Source: Saccoglossus kowalevskii (Eukaryota; Hemichordata; Enteropneusta; Harrimaniidae). Taken from it: DNA of 38,175 nt. Positions 27,601 through 31,186 of this stretch are shown one piece after another. The stretch covers positions 361,306-399,480 of the forward strand of contig NW_003119427.1 in assembly GCF_000003605.2 (NCBI RefSeq), written 5' to 3'. The position numbers and the translations under genes were made by a program. A model generated the notes under the pieces. That model had not been told where the DNA came from and did no database searches. It saw only the letters and a program-made list of their open reading frames with translations. Every line of letters starts with the position of its first letter. The stretch's first letter is position 1.

Positions 27601-30041
27601 GGGAGGACAGGGTCGAATCCGTTCAAGGCAGAAATATTCACCCGAAAACTAGACAAACACAGACGCTATGAAATTCGTTGAGCGACAACAGGTATACGTT
27701 GTTCCAGTTTTGTGTTATTGTAATGATTTTCGTTTGGTCCAACAATCGGCATGAACACACTCATTGACATTGGTTTTCTTGTAATGGTATCCACACCTAA
27801 TTTCTTGTTGAAAAATATAAGATATGCATATAAATGAGAGGACTTCTGTTGAACACTGTAAACGGACAATAACGAACATTTTGATAATTTCAAAATACGT
27901 CATTATGGCAGGTTCACCTGCATTCTCGTCAAACCGCTTGGAATGTTGATCTCCCAATACCACGTAGTGTTTTTGTGCACAAATATCCAACATGCAAATC
28001 AGTGACGAAACCTAACACAGCAAAGTGCTAAGGTTTAACATTGTGTTATTAATTTTTATTTATTTTCATTCACTGTCGAACAGCGCCACCTGTTCTCGGA
28101 CGATGAACGGTTGATGGCGTACGCGAGCTGCTTAGTATGGTTTGTGATAAAGAGATGTTATCAGACGAGCACGGTCATGTTGTGAAGTAGGACACCGATT
28201 TGTAATCACGTGATATACTTGCCAATTCAGACAGATTAAGTGTCAGTGGATACAATTCAAAATGTCAAGGTTTCCAGTCCGACATTAAACAATGCGGTTG
28301 TTCATTGCTTACGGGGAGAGGGCACTTTACATAGATCTATGTGTACAGTCCATCATGAGAAGATGACATTCCTATTTTAAAAATTTTAACACGTTTTCTC
28401 ATTTGGCGATTCCTAAAACATATACAACGTGTATATATATGTTATATATTAACGTGTTTGCGATTATATATTGTTTGTGTCTAGCCTGAAATATTACGTC
28501 AGACTTCCTTCATCAGCTTCATTCGTGCGTAACAGTAACCGGTTACCCTAGACTTAGAATCAACATCATATTGGGCCATGAACCAGTCATGCAACCCTGA
28601 AACACGAAGACAATTAAAGGGCGGTGCTCGTCGCAACGCGTCCTTTTCAACTCATAGCGACGTACACAACGGGTGTATTATGTATTATTTATTTACATGA
28701 AATTCGAACACGCACTGCTCGACGACCACCGCCTTTTAAACAAAATCAATAACCGATGTCAAACTTTGCTTTATATTTTTAAATGATTTTCCGTTAAAAC
28801 ATAAAATTTAGTGTCAGTTTGGAAATTTTAAAGTTGGGGCCTCACATTAGTCTTGTGTTGATTTCTTTTGAAGTTTACCGCAATGTCACCGTGTGTCAGT
28901 TTTATGCTGCGTGACACACTTACAGGCGACTCGGACTCTATATAAACAACATGCATGTGTTTAAGATAGGCGATGTCGTCGTGCGTTGACCCGCGTAATC
29001 ACAGACGACATCTCCGATCAAAACCGAGTACAAATTGTACCACTGCCAATAAATAGGTCCGCACGTCTCTGCAGAATTTAATCAGAGGTTGTGGCCTCGA
29101 CAACGATTTTTGTAATATTTACATTTGTCGTTCATTTTCAAATTTTCTCAAGTGTGCTTCATTTAGTTTATGTGAATATTGCTACAGTAATAAGATTGTG
29201 CACATTTTCGGGGGATGAAATTTTAGTCGGTACATCAAAAAAAAAGTCTAAGGAGCTAAACCTTATCCTAGGTCCCACATATATTTTGTATTTAAAAATA
29301 TAATTTTTACTTTGTCCTGTTTTCTAGTATCCTACTTGTAAGGCATATACCAATGGAAAACGTTTGAGTATGTACAGACATAATGTTTAAAGGGCGGTAG
29401 TCGTCGCGCCACGCATGCGCGAGATATATGGGTCTCATATAAACAAAGCTGGCAACGTTGACTGTTGCGCAGATCAACGAGTACGAACTGAGATGTTTAC
29501 AAGATTTAATTGGGTAATTTTCAGGTGATTGGAAGTCACCGGCGGTAATCAGTGTAAGTCGCACCCAGGTCAAAGCTCATACTTGTGATTTCCATTTGAA
29601 GAGCGCATTGGATTGTGGGAGAATCAATTTTTATCAACACAAATGTTGCACATGCGCAGGGCGGCGACTACCGCGCTTTAAACTGCACTATTCATATAAT
29701 GATTGGGGAAAATTACTTCATCAGTAAATTTCACATGTATGTGTTACCTCATGTAACACACTTGTGAAAGGCGACGTGTATTTCGTACGTTTTCATGAAT
29801 CAGGACAGCAGATACCACATGAAGTGAATATCAGGAGGATAACCCATTCTACGCGTAAGTGACCTACCTTCTGCCGTGCCAATGGTATGATCAGCTGGTG
29901 GTCCGCTTCTCGTGAGTGGTCCAGACTTGCCTTGTTGGATCGCCCAATCATCGTCGTCGTCCTGGTCTTGCAGCCAGTTACACGTATCGCCGTTTTCAAA
30001 GTCACAGCCAAGTTCAGGGATAGGAGTGAAGGCCGTCGCAA
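833..30041 (-). CDS. Giant MAM/LDL-receptor class A mosaic protein (45 exons, partial at the 3' end)
   Basis: Joining 45 exons gives a 2,379-codon open frame with 13 MAM domains and 5 LDLa domains. Approximate joined residues: MAM1 1-172, MAM2 173-335, MAM3+LDLa1 336-538, MAM4 539-695, LDLa2 696-736, MAM5+LDLa3 737-955, MAM6 956-1128, MAM7 1129-1296, MAM8 1297-1459, MAM9 1460-1622, MAM10 1623-1811, MAM11 1812-1975, MAM12+LDLa4 1976-2179, MAM13 2180-2340, LDLa5 2341-2379. Recurrent motifs are CDFE, Cx[11 protein letters not shown] and GDIAIDD (MAM), and [16 protein letters not shown] (LDLa). MAM domains are extracellular adhesion modules and LDLa modules are calcium-stabilised ligand-binding modules. 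Proteins of this type include vertebrate MALRD1 and secreted coral skeletal-matrix proteins; the role here is unknown. No membrane segment is seen. The first exon could carry the signal peptide or lie downstream of an unseen one. The gene continues past the left edge. Family assignment is secure; orthology to any named gene is not claimed. Confidence 0.93.
1074..1158 (-). CDS. Exon 44: C-terminal part of MAM13
   Basis: Encodes [28 protein letters not shown]. 85 bp, phases 0-1, acceptor atgttacag, donor G|GTAAGC. Same length, phase and NC-x-x-P ending as exon 14. Confidence 0.92.
1362..1492 (-). CDS. Exon 43: second central part of MAM13
   Basis: Encodes [41 protein letters not shown]. Phases 1-0, acceptor tacattgatag, donor G|GTAGGT. 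Joins exon 42 as HMFGE-N-IGRL. Confidence 0.91.
1722..1847 (-). CDS. Exon 42: central part of MAM13
   Basis: Encodes [32 protein letters not shown]. 126 bp, phases 1-1, donor A|GTATGT. WYMAVEA matches YYMAVEA of the cassette paralogue exon 12. Confidence 0.93.
1848..2290. other. Intron 41, no recognisable content
   Basis: AT-rich intron sequence between MAM13 exons. No repeat array or coding signal seen. Confidence 0.6.
2291..2431 (-). CDS. Exon 41: N-terminal part of MAM13
   Basis: Encodes [42 protein letters not shown]. Phases 1-1, acceptor ttgttcaag, donor G|GTAATT. Confidence 0.92.
2519..2726 (-). CDS. Exon 40: C-terminal part of MAM12 fused to LDLa4
   Basis: Encodes [31 protein letters not shown], a proline linker, then LDLa: [30 protein letters not shown]. 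As in exon 10, LDLa cysteines 1 and 3 are missing and four remain. Phases 0-1, donor G|GTAAAG. Confidence 0.92.
3053..3167. mobile_element. Small inverted-repeat element (MITE-like), GAATAC family copy 1
   Basis: The left end reads aaaataccgcaaagtatgca and the right end, reverse-complemented, gaatacctcaaacgtgtgca, with matching AGGCAGTA inside. The same ends occur at 26123-26228. About 115 bp with no coding capacity. An (ATT)n run lies just outside the right end. Boundaries approximate. Confidence 0.6.
3409..3519 (-). CDS. Exon 39: second central part of MAM12
   Basis: Encodes [35 protein letters not shown]. 37 codons, phases 0-0, acceptor ttttccacag, donor G|GTACGG. Confidence 0.91.
3774..3913 (-). 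CDS. Exon 38: central part of MAM12
   Basis: Encodes [37 protein letters not shown]. Phases 1-0, acceptor gaattcgttag, donor A|GTAGGT. Confidence 0.93.
4111..4263 (-). CDS. Exon 37: N-terminal part of MAM12
   Basis: Encodes [42 protein letters not shown]. Phases 1-1, acceptor caaattacag, donor G|GTACGG. First exon of the second copy of the nine-exon cassette; TCTWTN matches MCTWTN of exon 7. A 23-bp minisatellite begins about 45 bp upstream of its acceptor. Confidence 0.92.
4310..5415. repeat. 23-bp minisatellite, about 48 copies
   Basis: Unit approximately ttacaacatacgttgtgtac plus ata. Each unit holds an ACAAC/GTTGT inverted repeat around ATAC, so each can form a small hairpin. Three unit types are regionally grouped: ..aattgtgtatct.. 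mainly on the left, ..cgttgtgtacat.. throughout, ..cgttatgtacat.. mainly on the right. All three plus-strand frames stay open because the unit has no stop and 23 is not a multiple of 3. Lies in intron 36. Confidence 0.95.
5772..5996 (-). CDS. Exon 36: C-terminal part of MAM11
   Basis: Encodes [49 protein letters not shown] and IIDGPCSPD. 225 bp, phases 1-1, donor G|GTGAGT. A complete MAM end. Confidence 0.94.
6142..6258 (-). CDS. Exon 35: central part of MAM11
   Basis: Encodes [32 protein letters not shown]. 117 bp, phases 1-1, acceptor tctttccacag, donor G|GTGGGT. Equal in length to exon 5, the matching part of MAM2. Confidence 0.94.
6404..6553 (-). CDS. Exon 34: N-terminal part of MAM11
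   Basis: Encodes [43 protein letters not shown]. Phases 1-1, acceptor gtattcgtag, donor G|GTGCGT. The open frame reads on past the donor and into the intron before exon 35. Confidence 0.92.
6638..6814 (-). CDS. Exon 33: C-terminal part of MAM10
   Basis: Encodes [40 protein letters not shown] and VLDGECPPL. Phases 1-1, acceptor cacatacag, donor G|GTATGT. Confidence 0.94.
7108..7284 (-). CDS. Exon 32: central part of MAM10
   Basis: Encodes [48 protein letters not shown]. Phases 1-1, acceptor gttgctag, donor A|GTGAGT. Confidence 0.92.
7525..7737 (-). CDS. Exon 31: Pro/Thr linker and N-terminal part of MAM10
   Basis: Encodes a linker [19 protein letters not shown], then [25 protein letters not shown] and [14 protein letters not shown]. 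Phases 1-1, donor G|GTGAGA. The linker resembles those in exons 1 and 18, which also introduce a domain. Confidence 0.93.
7939..8163 (-). CDS. Exon 30: C-terminal part of MAM9
   Basis: Encodes [51 protein letters not shown] and PGSCN. Phases 1-1, donor A|GTAAGT. The ATG near the acceptor is internal. Confidence 0.92.
8164..8592. other. Intron 29, no recognisable content
   Basis: AT-rich sequence between MAM9 exons; no repeat family or coding signal recognised. Confidence 0.55.
8593..8718 (-). CDS. Exon 29: central part of MAM9
   Basis: Encodes [32 protein letters not shown]. 126 bp, phases 1-1, acceptor attacgcag, donor A|GTAAGT. Confidence 0.93.
8785..8933. repeat. Compound (AAAC)n/(AAAT)n microsatellite reaching an exon donor
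   Basis: Plus strand shows interrupted aaac repeats followed by aaat repeats with a few substitutions. On the minus strand the array starts two bases into the intron after exon 28, so the donor reads GTATTTATTT. Confidence 0.93.
8935..9072 (-). CDS. Exon 28: N-terminal part of MAM9
   Basis: Encodes [37 protein letters not shown]. The donor is G|GTATTTATTTATTT: the splice site itself merges into an (ATTT)n microsatellite. Phases 1-1. Confidence 0.91.
9192..9344 (-). CDS. Exon 27: C-terminal part of MAM8
   Basis: Encodes [36 protein letters not shown] and PVEGPCGIK. Phases 1-1, acceptor gtcacag, donor G|GTTAGT. Confidence 0.92.
9526..9758. mobile_element. TTAA-type MITE, long family, degenerate copy
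   Basis: Shares a string of segments with 29387-29681: gactgttgc, aactgagang, gcgcattggattgtg, cccaggtcaaa and the terminal ccgccctttaa. The right end is clear, with TTAA at 9755-9758. The left terminus has decayed; its true edge may lie as far left as about 9446. Lies in intron 26. Confidence 0.65.
9909..10112 (-). CDS. Exon 26: central part of MAM8
   Basis: Encodes [38 protein letters not shown] and FEWSKS. Phases 1-1, donor A|GTAAGA. Confidence 0.93.
10113..10512. other. Intron 25, no recognisable content
   Basis: AT-rich intron between exons 25 and 26. No repeat or gene recognised. Confidence 0.55.
10513..10644 (-). CDS. Exon 25: N-terminal part of MAM8
   Basis: Encodes [36 protein letters not shown] and TGTAEG. 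A textbook MAM N-terminus. Phases 1-1, donor G|GTAAGT. Confidence 0.94.
10882..10972 (-). CDS. Exon 24: C-terminal part of MAM7
   Basis: Encodes [30 protein letters not shown]. Phases 0-1, acceptor cacacag, donor G|GTATGG. 91 bp. Confidence 0.9.
10973..11423. other. Intron 23, no recognisable content
   Basis: AT-rich intron within MAM7. Plus-strand short open frames here have no supporting motifs. Confidence 0.55.
11424..11677 (-). CDS. Exon 23: central part of MAM7 (fused exon)
   Basis: Encodes [52 protein letters not shown] and LQFQ. 254 bp, phases 1-0, donor G|GTGACT. Like MAM6, it lacks the intron after HMYG. Confidence 0.92.
12153..13446. mobile_element. 1.28 kb DNA transposon with 77-bp TIRs and TCCAAC target duplication
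   Basis: Arms at 12159-12235 and 13364-13440 are inverted copies, 77 bp each, with 24 identical outer bases (gatccgtggtacatcgtggc and on) and roughly 80-85% identity overall by eye. The direct repeat TCCAAC lies immediately outside both arms (12153-12158 and 13441-13446), as expected of a target-site duplication. The interior is GC-richer, with a promoter-like start and a plus-strand first exon. Superfamily not determined; a 6-bp duplication is uncommon. Confidence 0.8.
12607..12727 (+). CDS. Candidate first exon with helix-turn-helix-like peptide inside the TIR element
   Basis: ATG in a good context (gcagcaATGG) opens 40 codons: [20 protein letters not shown], then [14 protein letters not shown], ending at the strong donor [21 protein letters not shown] resembles the N-terminal helix-turn-helix of DNA-binding transposon or recombinase-type proteins. 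An NRF1-like CGCATGCGCA and an inverted CCAAT lie about 180 bp upstream. No second exon was recognised, so this may be a transposase remnant or a captured host exon. Confidence 0.4.
13545..13703 (-). CDS. Exon 22: N-terminal part of MAM7
   Basis: Encodes [41 protein letters not shown]. Acceptor ttattatacag, donor G|GTGAGC, phases 1-1. Confidence 0.93.
13855..14675. mobile_element. Possible decayed inverted-repeat element
   Basis: A perfect 17-bp inverted repeat, aattgcgtgaaattagt, lies at 13855-13871 and 14659-14675. Inside is a GC-rich patch near 14222-14260 with cccgggggagcaagctccc and a C-run. The pattern resembles old transposon remnants, but no family was identified. The second arm stands about 30 bp from the assembly gap. 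Confidence 0.35.
14708..14757. other. Assembly gap of 50 Ns
   Basis: A run of exactly 50 N, beside a long minisatellite, suggests assembly failed or collapsed in the repeat. True gap size unknown. Confidence 0.99.
14786..15510. repeat. 21-bp minisatellite containing GGGTTAG
   Basis: Unit gtgggttagcgtatacggta plus t, about 29 good copies to 15395, then degenerate units to about 15510. Each unit contains GGGTTAG, a permutation of the animal telomere repeat plus one base, and the palindrome CGTATACG. Because 21 is a multiple of 3, each frame gives a 7-residue repeat and long spurious open frames on both strands. Lies in intron 21. Confidence 0.95.
15554..15671 (-). CDS. Exon 21: C-terminal part of MAM6
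   Basis: Encodes [29 protein letters not shown] and a charged tail EDVKDTVS. Phases 0-1, donor G|GTGAGT. DVAIDEI replaces GDIAIDDI. Confidence 0.89.
15902..16167 (-). CDS. Exon 20: central part of MAM6 (fused exon)
   Basis: Encodes [62 protein letters not shown] and RRWR. The intron after YHMxG seen in four-exon MAMs is absent. CC adds one cysteine. Phases 1-0, donor G|GTAAGA. Confidence 0.91.
16168..16520. other. Intron 19, no recognisable content
   Basis: AT-rich intron within MAM6, nothing recognised. Confidence 0.55.
16521..16655 (-). CDS. Exon 19: N-terminal part of MAM6
   Basis: Encodes [21 protein letters not shown], then a divergent acidic stretch ([11 protein letters not shown]) where TGPxxDHTxG normally lies. 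Phases 1-1, donor G|GTAAGA. The DHT motif is lost. Confidence 0.9.
16656..17229. other. Intron 18, no recognisable content
   Basis: AT-rich intron between LDLa3 and MAM6. Only short unsupported open frames. Confidence 0.55.
17230..17467 (-). CDS. Exon 18: C-terminal part of MAM5, Pro/Thr linker and LDLa3
   Basis: Encodes [25 protein letters not shown], then a [12 protein letters not shown] linker likely to be extended and O-glycosylated, then a canonical six-cysteine LDLa: [31 protein letters not shown]. Phases 0-1, donor G|GTAGGA. Confidence 0.94.
17468..17991. other. Intron 17, no recognisable content
   Basis: AT-rich intron within MAM5, nothing recognised. Confidence 0.55.
17992..18156 (-). 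CDS. Exon 17: central part of MAM5
   Basis: Encodes [33 protein letters not shown] and VSPDDFQ. 55 codons, phases 0-0. The initial ATG is an internal methionine after the acceptor ttgtttatag, not a start. Donor G|GTAATT. Confidence 0.9.
18157..18819. other. Intron 16, two GC-richer patches
   Basis: Two patches with GGCGCCATCTTG (near 18218) and GGCCGCCGCGACC (near 18440) stand out from AT-rich sequence and could be old insertions. No terminal repeats could be confirmed. Confidence 0.4.
18820..19073 (-). CDS. Exon 16: N-terminal and central part of MAM5 (fused exon)
   Basis: Encodes [40 protein letters not shown] and GDYARLLSR, ending GNCT. The intron that separates DHT..G from HYxYI in most other MAMs is missing here. 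Phases 1-0. The donor ACG|GTATTT sits directly before the FYYHM exon. Confidence 0.91.
19294..19416 (-). CDS. Exon 15: LDLa2
   Basis: A stand-alone LDLa exon with all six cysteines: [19 protein letters not shown], then [20 protein letters not shown]-x-S-D-E provides the calcium-site acidic residues. Phases 1-1, donor G|GTAAAT. Paralogue of the exon at 833-949. Confidence 0.93.
19580..19996. repeat. 25-bp GC-rich minisatellite, about 16 copies
   Basis: Unit tggtaaaaagtgaccgcgcc plus tattc. Central units are almost identical, while edge units carry shared variants (ggccgcgcctactctgat), the usual sign of homogenisation from the centre. CpG-rich GACCGCGCC contrasts with the AT-rich host intron 14. 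Confidence 0.95.
20362..20446 (-). CDS. Exon 14: C-terminal part of MAM4
   Basis: Encodes [20 protein letters not shown], then FLVNCQLP. 85 bp, phases 0-1, donor G|GTACGT. The acceptor lies in a TATATA run ending accag, with no pyrimidine tract. The exon at 1074-1158 has the same length, phases and ending and is its paralogue. Confidence 0.87.
20517..20638. mobile_element. TTAA-flanked MITE, short family copy 1
   Basis: 122 bp from TTAAAGGGCGGCG to CACCGCGCTTTAA; the ends are inverted copies. Shares an internal segment (actcatagcgacgta, then ttacatgaaattcgaacacg) with 28614-28739. TTAA at both ends suggests a TTAA-target element. Lies in intron 13. Confidence 0.8.
20657..20781 (-). CDS. Exon 13: second central part of MAM4
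   Basis: Encodes [36 protein letters not shown] and TDWQ. Phases 1-0, donor G|GTAACA. Matches the MAM segment between FWYHMYG and the closing strand. Confidence 0.9.
20945..21070 (-). CDS. Exon 12: central part of MAM4, cysteine-rich
   Basis: Encodes [38 protein letters not shown] has become FCFHMYG, and a further cysteine sits at REC. These two extra cysteines may pair with each other or with DCT in exon 11. 126 bp, phases 1-1, donor G|GTAAGT. Confidence 0.9.
21071..22289. other. Intron 11, no recognisable gene
   Basis: 1.2 kb AT-rich intron within MAM4. Contains internally similar stretches (cagaataaacaagcagaaaa and cagaataatcaagttcaaaa, each followed by cagttaaatagtat), perhaps an old duplication. 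No coding motif found. Confidence 0.5.
22290..22424 (-). CDS. Exon 11: N-terminal part of MAM4
   Basis: Encodes [21 protein letters not shown], then [13 protein letters not shown]. The usual DHT is DCT here, an extra cysteine. Acceptor tatatacag, donor G|GTAAAC, phases 1-1. Confidence 0.91.
22703..22901 (-). CDS. Exon 10: C-terminal part of MAM3 fused to LDLa1
   Basis: Encodes [25 protein letters not shown] (MAM end), a short PVEPP linker, then an LDLa: [24 protein letters not shown]. Cysteines 1 and 3 of the LDLa (normally bonded to each other) are both absent; four remain. Phases 0-1, donor G|GTAAAA. The open frame also runs back through the neighbouring minisatellite, but the acceptor caacag sets the exon edge. 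Confidence 0.9.
22960..23460. repeat. Degenerate minisatellite of about 25 bp
   Basis: Repeating gatatatacgacatggcata with gtggc, copies diverged and of uneven length. It makes a long minus-strand open frame of [14 protein letters not shown] type that runs into exon 10. The repeat is intronic (intron 9). Confidence 0.88.
23630..23746 (-). CDS. Exon 9: second central part of MAM3
   Basis: Encodes [32 protein letters not shown] and NEPYR, 39 codons in phases 0-0. Acceptor actcgtgtag, donor [20 protein letters not shown] is the typical MAM W-x-x-x-G-x-x-G-x-x-W segment. Its paralogue is 3409-3519. Confidence 0.9.
23969..24117 (-). CDS. Exon 8: central part of MAM3
   Basis: Encodes [19 protein letters not shown], then [14 protein letters not shown] and GTIS. 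Phases 1-0, donor G|GTGAGA. FHYHMYG replaces FWYHMYG. Its paralogue in the duplicated cassette is the exon at 3774-3913. Confidence 0.92.
24203..24346 (-). CDS. Exon 7: N-terminal part of MAM3
   Basis: Encodes [21 protein letters not shown], then [12 protein letters not shown]. Acceptor gctatgtag, donor G|GTGAGT, phases 1-1. This is the first exon of the nine-exon cassette repeated later at 4263 down to 833. Confidence 0.93.
24452..24738. mobile_element. TTAA-flanked MITE, middle family copy with internal (AT)n, abutting exon 6
   Basis: Ends TTAAAGCGGGCGAGCCGTCA and, reverse-complemented, TTAACGTGGGAGGGTTGTCA, each followed by CCT and a GCAT/GCAC motif. Shares gtctcattgtttacaaacaa-like and gagcctttgcgtt segments with 27290-27457. 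The terminal TTAA lies 3 bp from the end of exon 6. A long AT dinucleotide run enlarges this copy. Confidence 0.82.
24560..24620. repeat. (AT)n microsatellite
   Basis: About 30 AT dinucleotides, inside the MITE at 24452-24738. Confidence 0.97.
24742..24978 (-). CDS. Exon 6: C-terminal part of MAM2
   Basis: Encodes [30 protein letters not shown] and [17 protein letters not shown], a complete MAM end in one exon. Phases 1-1. The donor is G|GTATTAACG. The TTAA at donor +4 to +7 is the end of an inserted MITE, so the element abuts the splice site. Confidence 0.9.
25301..25417 (-). CDS. Exon 5: central part of MAM2
   Basis: Encodes [19 protein letters not shown], then [12 protein letters not shown]. 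Acceptor catgtatag, donor G|GTACGT, phases 1-1. A possible N-glycosylation site (NAT) precedes the conserved cysteine. Confidence 0.93.
25635..25769 (-). CDS. Exon 4: N-terminal part of MAM2
   Basis: Encodes [21 protein letters not shown] and [10 protein letters not shown]. The CDFE, C-G-F and DHT positions match the family. Acceptor attctacag, donor G|GTTAGT (a less common GTTAGT form), phases 1-1. Confidence 0.93.
25770..26534. other. Intron 3, mostly unannotated
   Basis: AT-rich intron holding the small inverted-repeat element at 26123-26228; nothing else recognised. Confidence 0.55.
26123..26228. mobile_element. Small inverted-repeat element (MITE-like), GAATAC family copy 2
   Basis: Left end gaatacctcaaagtatgcac; right end, reverse-complemented, gaatacatcaaagtatgcac. 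About 31-bp TIRs with few mismatches, GC-rich centre. Same family as 3053-3167; both are followed by an aaccttattatta-type tail. Confidence 0.72.
26535..26717 (-). CDS. Exon 3: C-terminal part of MAM1
   Basis: Encodes [19 protein letters not shown], a strand ending ITIQTTAS, then [18 protein letters not shown], the closing MAM motif with its final cysteine. Acceptor gttatccag, donor A|GTAAGT, phases 1-1. The usual GDIAIDD is VVAIDD here. Confidence 0.92.
26842..27000 (-). CDS. Exon 2: central part of MAM1
   Basis: Encodes WYASVEM, then a conserved cysteine ([13 protein letters not shown]) and [13 protein letters not shown]. Acceptor cgctccag, donor C|GTAAGT, phases 1-1. FWYHM is the core MAM beta-strand. 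It joins exon 1 as GTAEG-WYASV. Confidence 0.92.
27290..27457. mobile_element. TTAA-flanked MITE, middle family copy
   Basis: 168 bp. Left TTAAAGCGGGGCAGTCGTCA, right (reverse complement) TTAAAGCGGGAGGGTCGTCA, each followed by CCT and a CGCATGCG-like motif. Related to the copy at 24452-24738. Lies in intron 1. Confidence 0.82.
27458..28613. other. Part of intron 1, no recognisable content
   Basis: AT-rich sequence. A GGGTCGAATCC string near 27611 resembles a tRNA B box but no tRNA fold surrounds it. Nothing else recognised. Confidence 0.5.
28614..28739. mobile_element. TTAA-flanked MITE, short family copy 2
   Basis: 126 bp from TTAAAGGGCGGTGCTCGTCG to CGACGACCACCGCCTTTTAA; ends are inverted copies. 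The internal match to 20517-20638 includes ttacatgaaattcgaacacg. Confidence 0.8.
28740..29386. other. Part of intron 1, no recognisable content
   Basis: AT-rich, with only short unsupported open frames. Confidence 0.5.
29387..29681. mobile_element. TTAA-flanked MITE, long family, intact copy
   Basis: 295 bp with about 20-bp imperfect TIRs: TTAAAGGGCGGTAGTCGTCG and, reverse-complemented from the right, TTAAAGCGCGGTAGTCGCCG. No open frame of note. Homologous to the degenerate copy ending at 9758. Confidence 0.85.
29868..30041 (-). CDS. Exon 1 (first visible): linker and N-terminal part of MAM1
   Basis: Encodes a short TPIPELG linker, then [11 protein letters not shown], an acidic DDDDDW run and [13 protein letters not shown], the N-terminal MAM signature. 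The donor is G|GTAGGT. On the right the acceptor reads tcttccctag, giving a phase 1 start. The same frame is open further upstream to an ATG at 30075-30073, so this could instead be the initiating exon (see the signal-peptide entry). Phases 1-1. Confidence 0.88.
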
Positions 30042-30075
30042 CTAGGGAAGAAAATATCAGATAGCTAATTGTCAT
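30042..30075 (-). other. Possible start codon and signal peptide overlapping the exon 1 acceptor
   Basis: Reading upstream in the exon 1 frame gives an ATG and the peptide [15 protein letters not shown], then FTPIPELG. It has a hydrophobic core and an A-x-A site typical of signal peptidase cleavage. The same bases form a pyrimidine-rich splice acceptor (tattttcttccctag). Only one can be right for a given transcript. For a start: no MAM or LDLa exon is visible in the next 8 kb upstream. Against: the ATG context is weak (T at -3) and a phase 1 acceptor fits all other MAM N-terminal exons. Confidence 0.4.
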
Positions 30076-30914
30076 CGATCATTAGTAGAAAATGTGATAT
30101 GATTCTCTGTGATCGGATACAATACTGTATTGAAGACTGGGCTTCTCATCTTCAGAAAGATATCGATCTTATTGAAAAGAAAGTTTAGAGCAGAGCGACG
30201 TAATTGTAGTTACGAACACAGGCTTCGCAAGTTTAATCTAACAACATTATAAGTTTCACATGAACTGTGGAAGAGTGCTGCAAAACGAGAGGTATGATTG
30301 AGTTTTTTTTTTAGTTATTAAGGAATGACATAGATCACATGCAATATTCGTGGTAACTCGATGTGCTTCCAAAAAACGTCTTGATCTCAGTAAACATTTA
30401 TGTAACTAAAGAGTAAATTCATAGAACAATCTGTTAGAATCTGTGATTAGGGCACAAACAGTCAATTTGAGCTTCAAGAGAAAACTTAACATCATGACAA
30501 AAAAAGAAAAGGATACGTATATACAAATTGACTGACTGACTCATTGCTGCAGCAAGTTTCAGTGCTGTAGCCATCAAGTAAAATTACGTCTATTAATCAT
30601 ACTATGACATTTGCTGATCACAACGTTGCAGTTGCGTTTATTTATTGATGGAAACTTTCCACCAGTAATCAAAACCTGAGTGTTCACATCAGTGAACAAA
30701 ACAGGAAAGTATCCATGTTTCACAGTCGTTAATGTCAAAGACTACTAAGAGTCGCTAATGTTAGGTTGTATACGTAGCAGAGACACTGTATATTCGAGTA
30801 GGACAACAGTGTGACAACATCTGGTGACATCTGCTGCCAGCTTGTTGTTTGTTTTATGTTGTTGCAAACTTGATTTTTCCATATTATATATCAATAAATA
30901 AATGACCACGGCAC
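30076..30914. other. Region upstream of exon 1, no recognisable content
   Basis: If the ATG at 30075 is used, this stretch holds the promoter and 5' UTR of the large gene. No TATA box or CpG cluster is evident. Otherwise it is intron. Confidence 0.45.
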
Positions 30915-31178
30915 GGTCTGCCACAATCTGATTAAAATCTAATGTAGTGTACGGGCTTTAATTATTTTGGCTATAAACTTATTTTAATTTTATTTTTTAT
31001 TACTTTTGTTATTAATTCCCTTTTATTTCATTATTTTACTTTGATTTTGATTTTGTGATTTTTTTTAATTCCGCCCTACCTACATCTGACCCGATGCCTA
31101 TGTAACGAGATTTCAACGAGACCCACTACCGACGATTTTAGTCAACGAGTCTCAGACCTCCTTCTATAGCGCACATGA

Positions 31179-31186
31179 TGACGTCA
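31179..31186. promoter_or_regulatory. CRE-like palindrome TGACGTCA
   Basis: Perfect match to the CREB/ATF site, 37 bp before an AAAATGGCGG motif and about 85 bp before a splice donor, in a GC-richer patch. A single 8-mer could be chance. Confidence 0.35.

Noticed and set aside
27590-27630. tRNA-like B box (GGGTCGAATCC)
   Set aside because: No matching A box or cloverleaf arms; at most an old SINE trace.
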